NCBI GenBank assembly: GCA_030431515.1
Contig: JAUIIX010000006.1
Location: 31,110 to 95,109, forward strand
Direction: 5' to 3'
Origin: a bacterium
Lineage (GTDB): Bacteria; Bacteroidota; Ignavibacteria; Kapaibacteriales; UBA2268
Length of the DNA: 64,000 bases
The position numbers and the translations under genes were made by a program. The notes under the pieces are model-generated. The model ran no database searches and was not told where the DNA came from. It saw nothing but the letters and a program-made list of their open reading frames with translations. Shown here in pieces: positions 19,999 through 28,408 of this stretch; position 1 is the stretch's first letter; the number at the start of each line of letters is the position of its first letter.

Positions 19999-21459
19999 TT
20001 ATATTAAATATTTTTTAATTAAATAAATTGGATTTTGTTTTCTTAATATTTTAAAGTAAATTATTAACGAAAATAACAACATTAAAATAGTGTATATTCC
20101 AATCTGAAAATATAAACCCAATTCCCTAACAAAATAATAAAAAAGACTTAAAAAAGTAAAAGTTATTAAAATAATAATAGCATTTGTAAAATTGAATCTC
20201 AGTGAATATGATTTATAAGATAAGTATAATTCAAATAGAAATAGAATAATATTACCTATTAAATAACTTATTGCTACTGCGAATAAATTAAACTCAGTTA
20301 TAAAAAATATCAATATTAATAGCTCAGTAATGTTTTTAGCAAAATAAGAATATACCCTTAAATATGATTTTTTTGAAATAGTTATACCCAAAGATGTAAT
20401 CCACGAAATACTTTGAATCATAGAACCTAAGACTAATATAAAAACATAATTACCTGCTTGGAAATATAATTCTGAAGATAGTATTTTAATTATCATATCT
20501 GTAGTATAAACTAAAAATAGCCCTGCTATTGCAATTAATATCATATATAAATTTAATACTATATTATAGGTTTCCTCTGAATCTTTTTCTTTAAATATGG
20601 ATAATGAAAAAGGCCCCCAAGCTGTTGTAAATGCCTGAATTGGCAACTGAATTATAAATGCTACTCTAAATGCTATTGCATATATTCCTAATTTATCTTC
20701 TGTTAGATAATTAGAAATAAATCCTCTTTCAAATACGGGGCTTATTGCACTTATAAAACTTACTAATCCTAATGGTAATGCGTAATAAAATAGTTCCTTC
20801 AATATCTTTGTATCTTTTTTAAATTCTAACCATTCAAAGACAAATATTAATCCTATTAGGGCAAAGATACTTCTTGTAGATAAAATAATTATAAATATAT
20901 CAACTAAATCTACATGGAAATATTTTATACCTATTATTATTCCACTAAATGAAAATACTACAGAACCTATATTTAATAATAAAAATTTATATTTTGAGAA
21001 TGTCCATTTTAAAATATTACTTGTATAATTTATCAGCATTCCTACTGGTATTTGTAATAATATGTAGGGCATTAACTCATTATATTTATCTGTATTTAAA
21101 TAATAAAACGATAAATCATTCGAAAAATAGTAAAATATTGGGAATAATGCAATTATAAAAATAAGTTGAATTAGTAAGGAACTGCTTACTATTAGTTTTT
21201 TTTCATTTTTTTCATTATATTCATAAAAATATCTGGCTAATGCTGAATCTTGACCCCATACTACAGCAATAACTAATACATTAATTAAAATGTTTATAGA
21301 ATCGAAGACACCAAATTCTTCTACACTTAAATAACGTGTTAAAAATGGAAAAGCAAACATCATAAATACTGCATTTAATGCGTTTGCTCCACCATATACT
21401 ATACTATCTTTTAGTAGAAACTTTATTCTATTTTGTTGCGTCGATTTTTCTTTTTTCAA
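19999..21459 (-). CDS. Polysaccharide/oligosaccharide flippase (Wzx-like, MOP superfamily)
   Basis: 486 residues, about 12-14 transmembrane helices. The N-terminal segment DSIVYGGANALNAVFMMFAFPFLTRYLSVEEFGVFD is the usual start of Wzx/RfbX flippases (the R-L-S..E-F-G motif follows helix 1). It would flip the undecaprenyl-linked repeat unit to the periplasm. The start lies inside the preceding glycosyltransferase gene (32-nt overlap), so both are expected to be translated together. A Wzy polymerase was not recognised nearby. Confidence 0.9.
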   Translation of the reverse strand: MKKEKSTQQNRIKFLLKDSIVYGGANALNAVFMMFAFPFLTRYLSVEEFGVFDSINILINVLVIAVVWGQDSALARYFYEYNEKNEKKLIVSSSLLIQLIFIIALFPIFYYFSNDLSFYYLNTDKYNELMPYILLQIPVGMLINYTSNILKWTFSKYKFLLLNIGSVVFSFSGIIIGIKYFHVDLVDIFIIILSTRSIFALIGLIFVFEWLEFKKDTKILKELFYYALPLGLVSFISAISPVFERGFISNYLTEDKLGIYAIAFRVAFIIQLPIQAFTTAWGPFSLSIFKEKDSEETYNIVLNLYMILIAIAGLFLVYTTDMIIKILSSELYFQAGNYVFILVLGSMIQSISWITSLGITISKKSYLRVYSYFAKNITELLILIFFITEFNLFAVAISYLIGNIILFLFELYLSYKSYSLRFNFTNAIIILITFTFLSLFYYFVRELGLYFQIGIYTILMLLFSLIIYFKILRKQNPIYLIKKYLI

Positions 21460-22627
21460 AATCTATTAAATATTGTACTAATTTTTCCATGGTTTTTTGT
21501 ACCACTTCACTTTTATACCATTCTAGACCATCAAGACCCATTTTTTTATAATTATTAGGGGTTTTAATAAAATTATTAAAATGGTTCTCTATATCTTCAA
21601 TTGTATTTGCATTCATAATATCATAAAGTGACTCTTCTGTTTTTTCACTAATATTTCTGTATGATAATATTGGTTTACCTCCAACTAATGCTTCAAATAA
21701 AACACCACTTGAATTCCAACTATTTGTAAACTGTCCGCAAACAATGTCACACAGTAATAAACAAACCATAATATCTTTTCTATACATTTTAGGTAGCCAA
21801 GTTACTTTATCTTCTATATCTAAATCTTTTATCAATTTTTTGCTAAATTCAACATCAATACCATATTCTAAAAATATTAACTGTGATTTAATGTTCTTCT
21901 TACTTTTGACAAAATTTGCATAACCCTTTATTAGTTTATCTGTACCTTTATTGTCTGGATCGTCACTTTTCTTATTATACCAAAAATGTCTGTTGTGTGA
22001 TAATATTAGTACATCATTTTCATTTCTTATACTTTTTAATTCCTTTCCATATTTGGAAAGTTCCAATAATGTATCTAAATTGTTAATATCATATTCTGGA
22101 TGATAAATCATTGGCAAATAACCATTCCATCTTATATGTTTTTTATTTAATTTATTTAATCTATTTTCATATAAATCATTTGTATTTGGCATTTGTATTA
22201 TGTCGGCATATGGAACTCCCTTTTTTTGAATCCATCTAATACCTGCGTTTATTATCATCCGTTTAGGGCTTAAGGATTCGAATATTGGACGCCCCCATAT
22301 ATCACCACCATACGGTTTAAATAAATTAATTGGTATATTTGACTTTTTTAAAAATGCGGGTGCAAATCCACAAGAAATATTAAAATCAAATCCTTTTAAA
22401 TCGGTTTTGATTTTTTTACTTGATACAAAGAAGTATGATATTGGATGACCCCAATTTAATTGGTGGATATATTCACTGTATTTATTATCATGGGTATCAC
22501 ATTCTGGTAAGAAATGACTTTGTTCGGCATCTGTTAAAAAGAGGTGCGCATCTATATCGTAATCCCTTAGATATCTCATCCAAGAGAAAAAATTATTATT
22601 CATATTTCCTATCATGGCAACTTTCAT
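21428..22627 (-). CDS. Glycosyltransferase, GT-B fold (GT4-like)
   Basis: 399 residues. N-terminal MKVAMIGNMNNNFFSWMRYLR; central LFKPYGGDIWGRPIF, like the acceptor-side loop of other glycosyltransferases; C-terminal part with VLILSHNRHFW, KSQLIFLEYG and the donor-binding-like CGQFTNSWNSSGVLFEALVGGKPILSYR. It lacks a typical signal or membrane helix, so it should act in the cytoplasm at the membrane. It is followed by the flippase (32-nt overlap) and preceded by a 139-nt gap with a possible promoter. Confidence 0.75.
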   Translation of the reverse strand: MKVAMIGNMNNNFFSWMRYLRDYDIDAHLFLTDAEQSHFLPECDTHDNKYSEYIHQLNWGHPISYFFVSSKKIKTDLKGFDFNISCGFAPAFLKKSNIPINLFKPYGGDIWGRPIFESLSPKRMIINAGIRWIQKKGVPYADIIQMPNTNDLYENRLNKLNKKHIRWNGYLPMIYHPEYDINNLDTLLELSKYGKELKSIRNENDVLILSHNRHFWYNKKSDDPDNKGTDKLIKGYANFVKSKKNIKSQLIFLEYGIDVEFSKKLIKDLDIEDKVTWLPKMYRKDIMVCLLLCDIVCGQFTNSWNSSGVLFEALVGGKPILSYRNISEKTEESLYDIMNANTIEDIENHFNNFIKTPNNYKKMGLDGLEWYKSEVVQKTMEKLVQYLIDFEKRKIDATK

Positions 22628-22698
22628 TATTTTTTCTTTTTATTGGAAATGTTTCTATTAAGGTGTTTTAATACGAAATTAAAAATATTTTGCTATCT

Positions 22699-22706
22699 CA
22701 AATATA
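22699..22706 (-). promoter_or_regulatory. Candidate -7 element before the glycosyltransferase
   Basis: Read on the - strand the sequence is TATATTTG, a perfect Bacteroidota -7 box, about 70 nt before the start codon at 22627. I do not see a TTTG at the right distance upstream, so it is a weak candidate for an internal promoter. Confidence 0.3.
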
Positions 22707-22742
22707 GACTAGTCACAATCAAAAGTAAAATTCAAAGTATTT

Positions 22743-22758
22743 GTAAAATCGATTTTAC
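22743..22758. repeat. Perfect 16-bp palindrome after the acyltransferase gene
   Basis: GTAAAATCGATTTTAC reads the same on both strands and lies 9 nt beyond the 3' end of the 22767-23423 gene. No T run follows on the - strand. It could be a protein-binding site or a weak hairpin. Confidence 0.5.
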
Positions 22759-22766
22759 TATATTTA

Positions 22767-23423
22767 TTAATCAATTTTAATTTCTCCAATTTTTTTTGCT
22801 GGTACACCTGCTACTATATGAAAAGATTCAACATCTTTTGTAACAGCAGCAGCTAAGCCTACTACAGAATATTTTCCAATTTTCAAACGAGCTAACATTG
22901 ATGATTTATGACCTAAATGTACGCCATCTTCAATAATGCATCTTCCACCCGTACTTGCAAATGCAGAAATAAAACAAAATTCTCCAACTGTATCATCATG
23001 ACCAACATAACTATAAGACATTAATGTTGTATGATCTCCAATAACAGCATTTGCACCTAATTGCGAATAAGGCATTAAAACATTGCCAAAGCCAAGTTCT
23101 GCTGTTTTAGAAACTGTTGAAGTAGGATGTATAATTGATGCAAATCTTTTATTTGGTATTTTTAATGATTTAAGTAAATTATGTCTTTGAAAAGCAACTT
23201 TTACGGTACTTAAGGTATATATAAAATATACATCTTCATCAAATTTTTTCCAATCTTCATTTTGAATACCCCCAATAATTGGATAATTATTTATATCTTC
23301 TTTTTCATTATCGTTTAAAAAGCCTAATATTTTATATTTTTGTCCAGCATCTATACAATCCTCAATAATAGAAGCAACAACTGTCCCGTTTCCTCTGCCT
23401 CCAATAATTACAATTTTTTTCAT
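22767..23423 (-). CDS. PglD/NeuD-like sugar acyltransferase (left-handed beta-helix)
   Basis: 218 residues. An N-terminal Rossmann-like part (KKIVIIGGRGNGTVVASII, then GFLNDNE) precedes hexapeptide repeats from about residue 100 (TAELGFGNVLM, GANAVIGDHTT, VGHDDTVGEFCFISAF, GVHLGHKSSM) and an IVAGVPAKKIG tail. This is the PglD/NeuD layout; the H in VGHD is the usual catalytic base. Such enzymes N- or O-acetylate UDP-amino sugars or sialic acids. Here the gene overlaps a CitE-like lyase by 4 nt, so an acyl donor other than acetyl-CoA is conceivable. Confidence 0.85.
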   Translation of the reverse strand: MKKIVIIGGRGNGTVVASIIEDCIDAGQKYKILGFLNDNEKEDINNYPIIGGIQNEDWKKFDEDVYFIYTLSTVKVAFQRHNLLKSLKIPNKRFASIIHPTSTVSKTAELGFGNVLMPYSQLGANAVIGDHTTLMSYSYVGHDDTVGEFCFISAFASTGGRCIIEDGVHLGHKSSMLARLKIGKYSVVGLAAAVTKDVESFHIVAGVPAKKIGEIKID

Positions 23424-24295
23424 ATTAATTTTGCCCTTTCTAATATTTTCTTTGCTTTAATAACTAATGGTGGTCCTATAAATACACCATCAATAATAGC
23501 TACACCTTGGTTATTAGCACCAGCTTGTTCGTATAAATTTAAAATCTTCTTAGCATTAGCAATTTCTTCATCTGTAGGTGAGTAAAATTTATTTACATAA
23601 TCAACTTGTTTCGGATTTAATACCCACATTGCTTCATATCCTAAAGTTTTTCCTTTTGATAAATGCTTTTCTAATCCTTCATTATCATGTACATTGATAT
23701 ATGCAGCATCAATTGGAATTAAATTGTTTGCTCTTGCAACAATAGCAACTTTGGCTCTAGGGTAAAAAATACTATTATCTTCTCCAAAATCTCTTATTCC
23801 AGATATATCACTTACAAAGTCTTCTGAACCAAACCCAAGTGCAATTATTCTTGTAGAGGATTTTGCAATTTCATCAGCATTTACAATTGATTGAGCAGTT
23901 TCTAAGATAGGAATAATTTTCAATTTACCTATTTCTAAATTTTTATCTCTTTCAATAATACTCAATAATTTATCAAAAAATATTACATCACCTGCTGTTT
24001 GAGTTTTTGGAAGTAAAAAACCATCAATCATATCGATACTTAACTGAGACACATCTTGAAAGAAATAATCACTTGTTTGGTCATTGATTCTAATGAAGAC
24101 TTTATGATTTTTAAACAAATTCTCATTTAAACTTTCTAAAATAATTTTTCTAGCTAATAACTTATTATTTTCAGGGTAAACAGAGTCTTCTAAATCTAAT
24201 AAAATACAATCAGCATTTGATTTTGAAGATTTAATATGGAAATCTTTATTATGTCCTGGAACAAAGAGCAAAGATTTAAAATTATACTTCATCAT
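23420..24295 (-). CDS. CitE/HpcH-type CoA-ester lyase or aldolase (copy 1)
   Basis: 291 residues, TIM-barrel family of citrate lyase beta subunits and malyl-CoA/methylmalyl-CoA lyases. Seen in order: SLLFVPGHNKDF, CILLDLEDSVYPE, VFIRIND, GFLLPKTQT, IIPILETAQSI and ALGFGSEDFVSDI. The Arg, both Glu/Asp metal positions (LDLEDSV, LET) and the GSED loop appear intact. It would cleave or form a C-C bond between a 2-oxo acid such as glyoxylate and an acyl-CoA. It overlaps the MaoC gene by 14 nt and the acyltransferase gene by 4 nt. No citrate lyase alpha or gamma genes are present, so it is not citrate lyase. Confidence 0.85.
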   Translation of the reverse strand: MMKYNFKSLLFVPGHNKDFHIKSSKSNADCILLDLEDSVYPENNKLLARKIILESLNENLFKNHKVFIRINDQTSDYFFQDVSQLSIDMIDGFLLPKTQTAGDVIFFDKLLSIIERDKNLEIGKLKIIPILETAQSIVNADEIAKSSTRIIALGFGSEDFVSDISGIRDFGEDNSIFYPRAKVAIVARANNLIPIDAAYINVHDNEGLEKHLSKGKTLGYEAMWVLNPKQVDYVNKFYSPTDEEIANAKKILNLYEQAGANNQGVAIIDGVFIGPPLVIKAKKILERAKLI

Positions 24296-24752
24296 AACTT
24301 TTCCTTTTTATTAATATTTTCCTTTTAAAAGATATAATATCGATTTTATCTTGATTACTACCAATTGTTTCAACGTATAAAACACCTCTATCTGATTTTG
24401 ATTTTGAAGGAATTATATCAAGAATCTTTGTACGTGAGTAAATCGTATCATTAATAAATGTAGGGTTTAAGTGTTTAATTTCTTCATATCCTAAGTTGGC
24501 TATTGCCTTCCCACTAATATCCATAACAGATAAATGAACAGAAAGACAGAAAACTAAAGTACCAGGTACTAAAATTTTTCCATGCTTATTATTTTGAGCA
24601 TAGTCAATATTAATATGTACTGGATGATGATTCATAGTTAATAAACTAAAAATATTATTATCACTTTCAAAAATAGTTTTTGATTGTGAGTGAATTATTT
24701 CATCACCAATATTAAAATCTTCTAAGTAAAATCCCATTGAATTAGAAAGCAT
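24282..24752 (-). CDS. MaoC-like hydratase/dehydratase
   Basis: 156 residues, single hot-dog fold. FYLEDFNIGDEI at the start is typical of MaoC/NodN proteins; SLLTMNHHPVHINIDYA corresponds to the catalytic D/N-x4-H segment (usual reading: T.D.NPIH.D). It should hydrate an enoyl-CoA or dehydrate a 3-hydroxyacyl-CoA; relatives next to CitE-like lyases act on mesaconyl-/methylmalyl-CoA. It overlaps CitE-like genes on both sides (14 nt and 11 nt), so the three proteins very likely act in one route. Confidence 0.8.
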   Translation of the reverse strand: MLSNSMGFYLEDFNIGDEIIHSQSKTIFESDNNIFSLLTMNHHPVHINIDYAQNNKHGKILVPGTLVFCLSVHLSVMDISGKAIANLGYEEIKHLNPTFINDTIYSRTKILDIIPSKSKSDRGVLYVETIGSNQDKIDIISFKRKILIKRKSYDEV

Positions 24753-25569
24753 TAGATTTACTCCAATTATATATTTTAATTAAATTTTTAATATGTGGTT
24801 TTTCATATATTTTATCTTTGTATTTAATAACTCCTATCTCATAATTTTCTAATAGATTATATTCTTTAACAAGATAATTAGCAGTTTCTATTTCTTCTTT
24901 TGAAAAGAATTCAATTTCATCAAAATAATGAATTTGATTAGGGTGTATTAAAAATTTACCATCAAACCCTAGATAAAAGCCATCTTTAACTTCTTTAACA
25001 AACTCTTCTTTTTCAAATAAATTAATATTAACAACATCAATAACTTTAATATCAAATGCTTTTGCAATATTTAATAGTTTAAATCTTGTATAATAAAGAT
25101 TTTTAAAATTATATTTCATCCCCAAATGATTACAATAATCATGACTACCAAATCCAATTCCACTAATATTTAGTATTTTTGACTCAATTATTTTTTCTGC
25201 ATTTAATATACCTAAAGGACTTTCAAATAAAACAATACAGCTATCATTATTTATTATTTCTGAGATATAAGTTAATTGATCTAAATTTTCAATTTTTGGT
25301 AAAATAAAATTATTGATTTTATTTTTTCTTAAATCATTGATATAATCATCTTTTGAGTTATAAAATATTTTTAATCTTACAAAATAATTATTCTTAAATT
25401 TAATATTTAAAATATTATTAACTGACTTTTCAAAATCATCACATTTTACAGAATCTTCTAAATCAAATACAAAATAATCAGAATTTAAACTATCTTTATT
25501 TGCTAAATATTTTTCATTATATGCAGGTATAAAAAAATATTTTCTCAAAACAAAAATCTCCTGCACCAA
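24742..25569 (-). CDS. CitE/HpcH-type CoA-ester lyase or aldolase (copy 2, divergent)
   Basis: 275 residues. The same family as 23420-24295: LRKYFFIPAYNEKY, YFVFDLEDSVKCDD, FVRLKIF, NFILPKIENL, CIVLFESPLGI and GIGFGSHDYCNHLG. Against copy 1 the LFVPG loop is FFIPA and GSED is GSHD, so the active site differs and the substrate probably does too. Only moderate similarity between the copies argues against a recent duplication. The start lies 25 nt inside the upstream asnB gene. Confidence 0.78.
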   Translation of the reverse strand: MVQEIFVLRKYFFIPAYNEKYLANKDSLNSDYFVFDLEDSVKCDDFEKSVNNILNIKFKNNYFVRLKIFYNSKDDYINDLRKNKINNFILPKIENLDQLTYISEIINNDSCIVLFESPLGILNAEKIIESKILNISGIGFGSHDYCNHLGMKYNFKNLYYTRFKLLNIAKAFDIKVIDVVNINLFEKEEFVKEVKDGFYLGFDGKFLIHPNQIHYFDEIEFFSKEEIETANYLVKEYNLLENYEIGVIKYKDKIYEKPHIKNLIKIYNWSKSNAF

Positions 25570-27422
25570 TGTTCAAAATTCATAAATGACCAAATAAGAA
25601 GACGGTGATTAATTTTTTTATCAAGATGCTCGTGTACTATTTTATTTATATAATCGCGACTTATGTAGTCAGTAGAGATAGTATGCTCTTCGAGCAGTAA
25701 TTTTTTAATATAATTAGCGTTTTCACCTCGGTACCAGCTCTCGTCCGGTGCTGAAAAGCCCTGCTTTTGTCTATTAATAATTTGCTCGGGAATATATCCG
25801 CTCATTGCTTTACGCAATACATTTTTACCGTCGCTATATTGGCTATATGCTTTCTTCTTATTAATTATATTTTCATCAAGTTTTTTAATCTCGGCAGTTA
25901 GGTTTCCGAGTTTGTGCTTCACAGGGATTTTCTGAGCGAAATTAACAAGGTCATTATCCAAGAAAGGAAAACGCTCTTCAAGTCCATTTGCCATAGCGAG
26001 TTTATCACCTACTAATAGCAAACCATGTAAAAAAGTCTTGCTTTCAAAGTAAAGTGAATTTTGAATATGATCTTGAGGTGTATCGTATTTCAGCTTTTTA
26101 TTGAAAGTAAACACACGTTCAAATATTTGACGTGGCTCTTCGATATCAATATGTTGATACATATCTTTTACAAATAGTTGCCCCTTATCCGCATCAGGAA
26201 CAAGACGTTGCCAGAAACTATAATATTGGTCAAAAAACTGCTGCTGAGAAAGTGAATCAAATACTTTGTAGTATCGCCAAGGGTAGCCACCGAAAAGTTC
26301 ATCGCCCCCAGTTCCTTGCAAACAAACTTTCACAAATTTAGACGCAAGCCGGGAAATATAGTAGTTAGGGTAAGACATACCAACACGCAAATCTTCAAGG
26401 TGATTAACTACTTTGGGTAGCGACCAACTAAGATCCCCTGCATTGATAACTTGCTCAAAATGTTCAGTTTTAAAGTGATTAGCGATTAGCTCTGCGTCTC
26501 GTCTTTCATCGTAATTAGCTTCTACTCCAGTAACTTCCGACATATCGAAACCGCAAGTAAAAGTAGAAAGTCTATCTACGTGCTGAGAAGCAACTGCCAC
26601 GATAGAACCGGAATCCATACCACCAGAGAGGTAAGAACCCACCGGAACATCAGCAATCATTTGTCGAGTAACTGCTTGATGGAAAAGACGTTGAGTTTCA
26701 TCAACTGCATCTTGGAAAGTCATGCTTTCGTCAGGTTGCGAGAAATCGTAATCCCACCACGAATGGTGATACACACCATCTGACTTTGCCGAAATAGTTA
26801 CGGTATTTGCTTGAGGAAGTAAAGTAACTCCTTCAAAGAAAGTACGATAACTAAATAAATTTTGAAAAGTAAAGTATTCGTTAAGTGATTTTTTATTCAA
26901 TCTAACTTGGAAACTTGGATGAGCTATAATTGCCTTAATCTCAGAAGAAAACACTATAGTTTTTCCATTGAACCAATAATAGAGTGGTTTAACACCAAAT
27001 CTATCACGGCTAAGGTAAAGAGTTTTTGTCTCAGTATTCCACGCACCTATAGCAAACATTCCGTTAAGTCTTTCAAAGAATGAAACACCATATTCGGCAA
27101 GACCTTCGGTGATTACTTCTGTATCTGTTGTGCTATGGAAAGTGTGACCTAAAGATCTAAGTTCTTGTTTTAATTCTAAATAATTGTAAATACAACCATT
27201 AAAGACGATAACCCATTCTTTATTATGAGAAATCATCGGTTGACTACCTTTGTCGGAAGTATCAAGAATAGCAAGACGTTTATGAGCAAGCGCAATATTA
27301 TCTCGTACATAATAGCCCTCGCCATCTGGTCCACGGTGAGCAATAGTTTCAGCCATTTTCTTTAGATTATTTAAAGAAAATGATTCACCAGTTAGATTAA
27401 AAACGCCTACAATTCCACACAT
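25545..27422 (-). CDS. asnB: Asparagine synthetase-like amidotransferase (copy 2, foreign base composition)
   Basis: 625 residues. Met-Cys2 nucleophile, HRGPDGEG and TTDTEV in the glutaminase domain; the synthetase PP-loop reads SGGMDSG (266-272), then QGTGGDELFGGYPWRYY. The oxyanion loop is NGCIYNY: the Glu of the usual NGEIYNY, which helps bind glutamine in AsnB, is Cys77. Base composition is much richer in G+C than its neighbours (31 of 60 bases at 26581-26640 against 12 of 60 at 25201-25260), which indicates transfer from another source. Expected role: amidation of a sugar carboxylate, as for copy 1. Confidence 0.9.
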   Translation of the reverse strand: MCGIVGVFNLTGESFSLNNLKKMAETIAHRGPDGEGYYVRDNIALAHKRLAILDTSDKGSQPMISHNKEWVIVFNGCIYNYLELKQELRSLGHTFHSTTDTEVITEGLAEYGVSFFERLNGMFAIGAWNTETKTLYLSRDRFGVKPLYYWFNGKTIVFSSEIKAIIAHPSFQVRLNKKSLNEYFTFQNLFSYRTFFEGVTLLPQANTVTISAKSDGVYHHSWWDYDFSQPDESMTFQDAVDETQRLFHQAVTRQMIADVPVGSYLSGGMDSGSIVAVASQHVDRLSTFTCGFDMSEVTGVEANYDERRDAELIANHFKTEHFEQVINAGDLSWSLPKVVNHLEDLRVGMSYPNYYISRLASKFVKVCLQGTGGDELFGGYPWRYYKVFDSLSQQQFFDQYYSFWQRLVPDADKGQLFVKDMYQHIDIEEPRQIFERVFTFNKKLKYDTPQDHIQNSLYFESKTFLHGLLLVGDKLAMANGLEERFPFLDNDLVNFAQKIPVKHKLGNLTAEIKKLDENIINKKKAYSQYSDGKNVLRKAMSGYIPEQIINRQKQGFSAPDESWYRGENANYIKKLLLEEHTISTDYISRDYINKIVHEHLDKKINHRLLIWSFMNFEHWCRRFLF

Positions 27423-27436
27423 TTATTTAGTTATTC

Positions 27437-27823
27437 TCATATTTTATTTTCGAAAATATTTAATATTTTGACCTTAAAACTATCAAAATCCTTAACGTTT
27501 CTAGTCACCAGCTTTAGATTGTAATTCTGAGCTGTTGAAAGTATTAAGTTGTCAGGAATTTTAATTTTCTTAATTTTAAAATTTTCAATTGTTCTTTCTG
27601 CAATATCACAGTTAATTTCTATTATTTCAAAAACATTTAGCAATTCCTTAACTTTTTTCTCTTGTTGTTTAGTAAATGGATAACTCAAAACCTCAATGAA
27701 AGTAATTAAAGAAATAGCAGAGTCATTTATATTTTTTGTAATAAATTCACTTGCAACTTTATTGTTTTGCAAATGATAAATTATTATATTTGAATCAATT
27801 AGAAATTTTAATTTCTTTCCCAT
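27437..27823 (-). CDS. vapC: VapC-like PIN-domain toxin
   Basis: 128 residues, the full length of a PIN domain. Acidic active-site residues are in place: D10 in FLIDSNIIIY, E44 in TFIEVLSY, D91 in IPDNLILSTA, and N109/D112 in TRNVKDF. These proteins are Mg-dependent ribonucleases. The preceding gene overlaps it by 16 nt and encodes a small antitoxin-like protein, which makes a toxin-antitoxin pair. It lies 14 nt after asnB copy 2 in the direction opposite to transcription of that gene, that is, upstream of it. Confidence 0.85.
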   Translation of the reverse strand: MGKKLKFLIDSNIIIYHLQNNKVASEFITKNINDSAISLITFIEVLSYPFTKQQEKKVKELLNVFEIIEINCDIAERTIENFKIKKIKIPDNLILSTAQNYNLKLVTRNVKDFDSFKVKILNIFENKI

Positions 27824-28041
27824 TCATCTCTAATATTTTCTTGCCATTTCACTGGATCTAATTTATCTTTTAGTAATCCAGCAGTTTCACTTACAATATT
27901 TGTTTTACTAATATGATTATTTTCATCAATTGGATAAATAAGAAGTTCTAATTTTTTATTAATTAAATGCTTCGGTATTTTTACGATAATACTTTCCCCA
28001 GATAAATCAATTATCTCTTTATAAATTTTATTTGATTTCAT
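27808..28041 (-). CDS. Antitoxin of the PIN-domain pair
   Basis: 77 residues. The N-terminal half (IIDLSGESIIVKIPKHLINKKLELLIYP) looks like the swapped-hairpin/DUF2281-type DNA-binding half of small antitoxins. The C-terminal half (ETAGLLKDKLDPVKWQENIRDEWE) is the recurring toxin-binding tail of antitoxins that precede PIN toxins: AG.L....DP..WQ..IR.EW. The 16-nt overlap with vapC supports a coupled pair. Confidence 0.8.
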   Translation of the reverse strand: MKSNKIYKEIIDLSGESIIVKIPKHLINKKLELLIYPIDENNHISKTNIVSETAGLLKDKLDPVKWQENIRDEWERN

Positions 28042-28077
28042 AAACGACCTATCTTTTAAATATCTAATTATTTACAG

Positions 28078-28377
28078 TTATGAGTTAAGAATTTTACTTG
28101 CATTAGCTGTAGTATCTCTATATAAGTTAGGATAAATACCCTTAGTAATTTCATCACTCAATAGCTTCTTTGCTTCATCTAATCCAAGTACATCAATTAG
28201 TTTGTACTTAGAATTACCATTTAATAATATTGTTTTTAATTCAATTGAAGATAATGAATTAGACTGTATCTTTACAAAGAAAAAATCGTCCAACTGACTT
28301 TCTTGAATGTTATAGTCCCAAACCACTTTTTTTAGCATTTGGGGAAGTTCTTCAATTTTATTTAAGTTACTTTTCAT
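28078..28377 (-). CDS. Small hypothetical protein
   Basis: 99 residues, no signal peptide or membrane segment. MLKKVVWDYNIQESQLDDFFFVKIQ and GLDEAKKLLSDEI suggest a small alpha-helical protein like those often found beside nucleotidyltransferase or toxin-antitoxin genes in Bacteroidota (LKKVFWDYD..). It lies 36 nt before the antitoxin gene. Function unknown. Confidence 0.55.
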   Translation of the reverse strand: MKSNLNKIEELPQMLKKVVWDYNIQESQLDDFFFVKIQSNSLSSIELKTILLNGNSKYKLIDVLGLDEAKKLLSDEITKGIYPNLYRDTTANASKILNS

Positions 28378-28408
28378 TGTTTTTTAGTGAATTACTACTA
28401 TTCTCCAA

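Noticed and set aside
22767..23423. WlbB/WbpD-type acetyltransferase of the diamino-uronate pathway
   Set aside because: The protein has the N-terminal Rossmann half of PglD/NeuD, and it is coupled to the CitE/MaoC genes rather than to wlbA; WlbB function cannot be claimed.
23420..25569. Citrate lyase operon
   Set aside because: No alpha or gamma subunit, no ligase (CitC) or CitXG genes; only CitE-like lyases with a MaoC hydratase.
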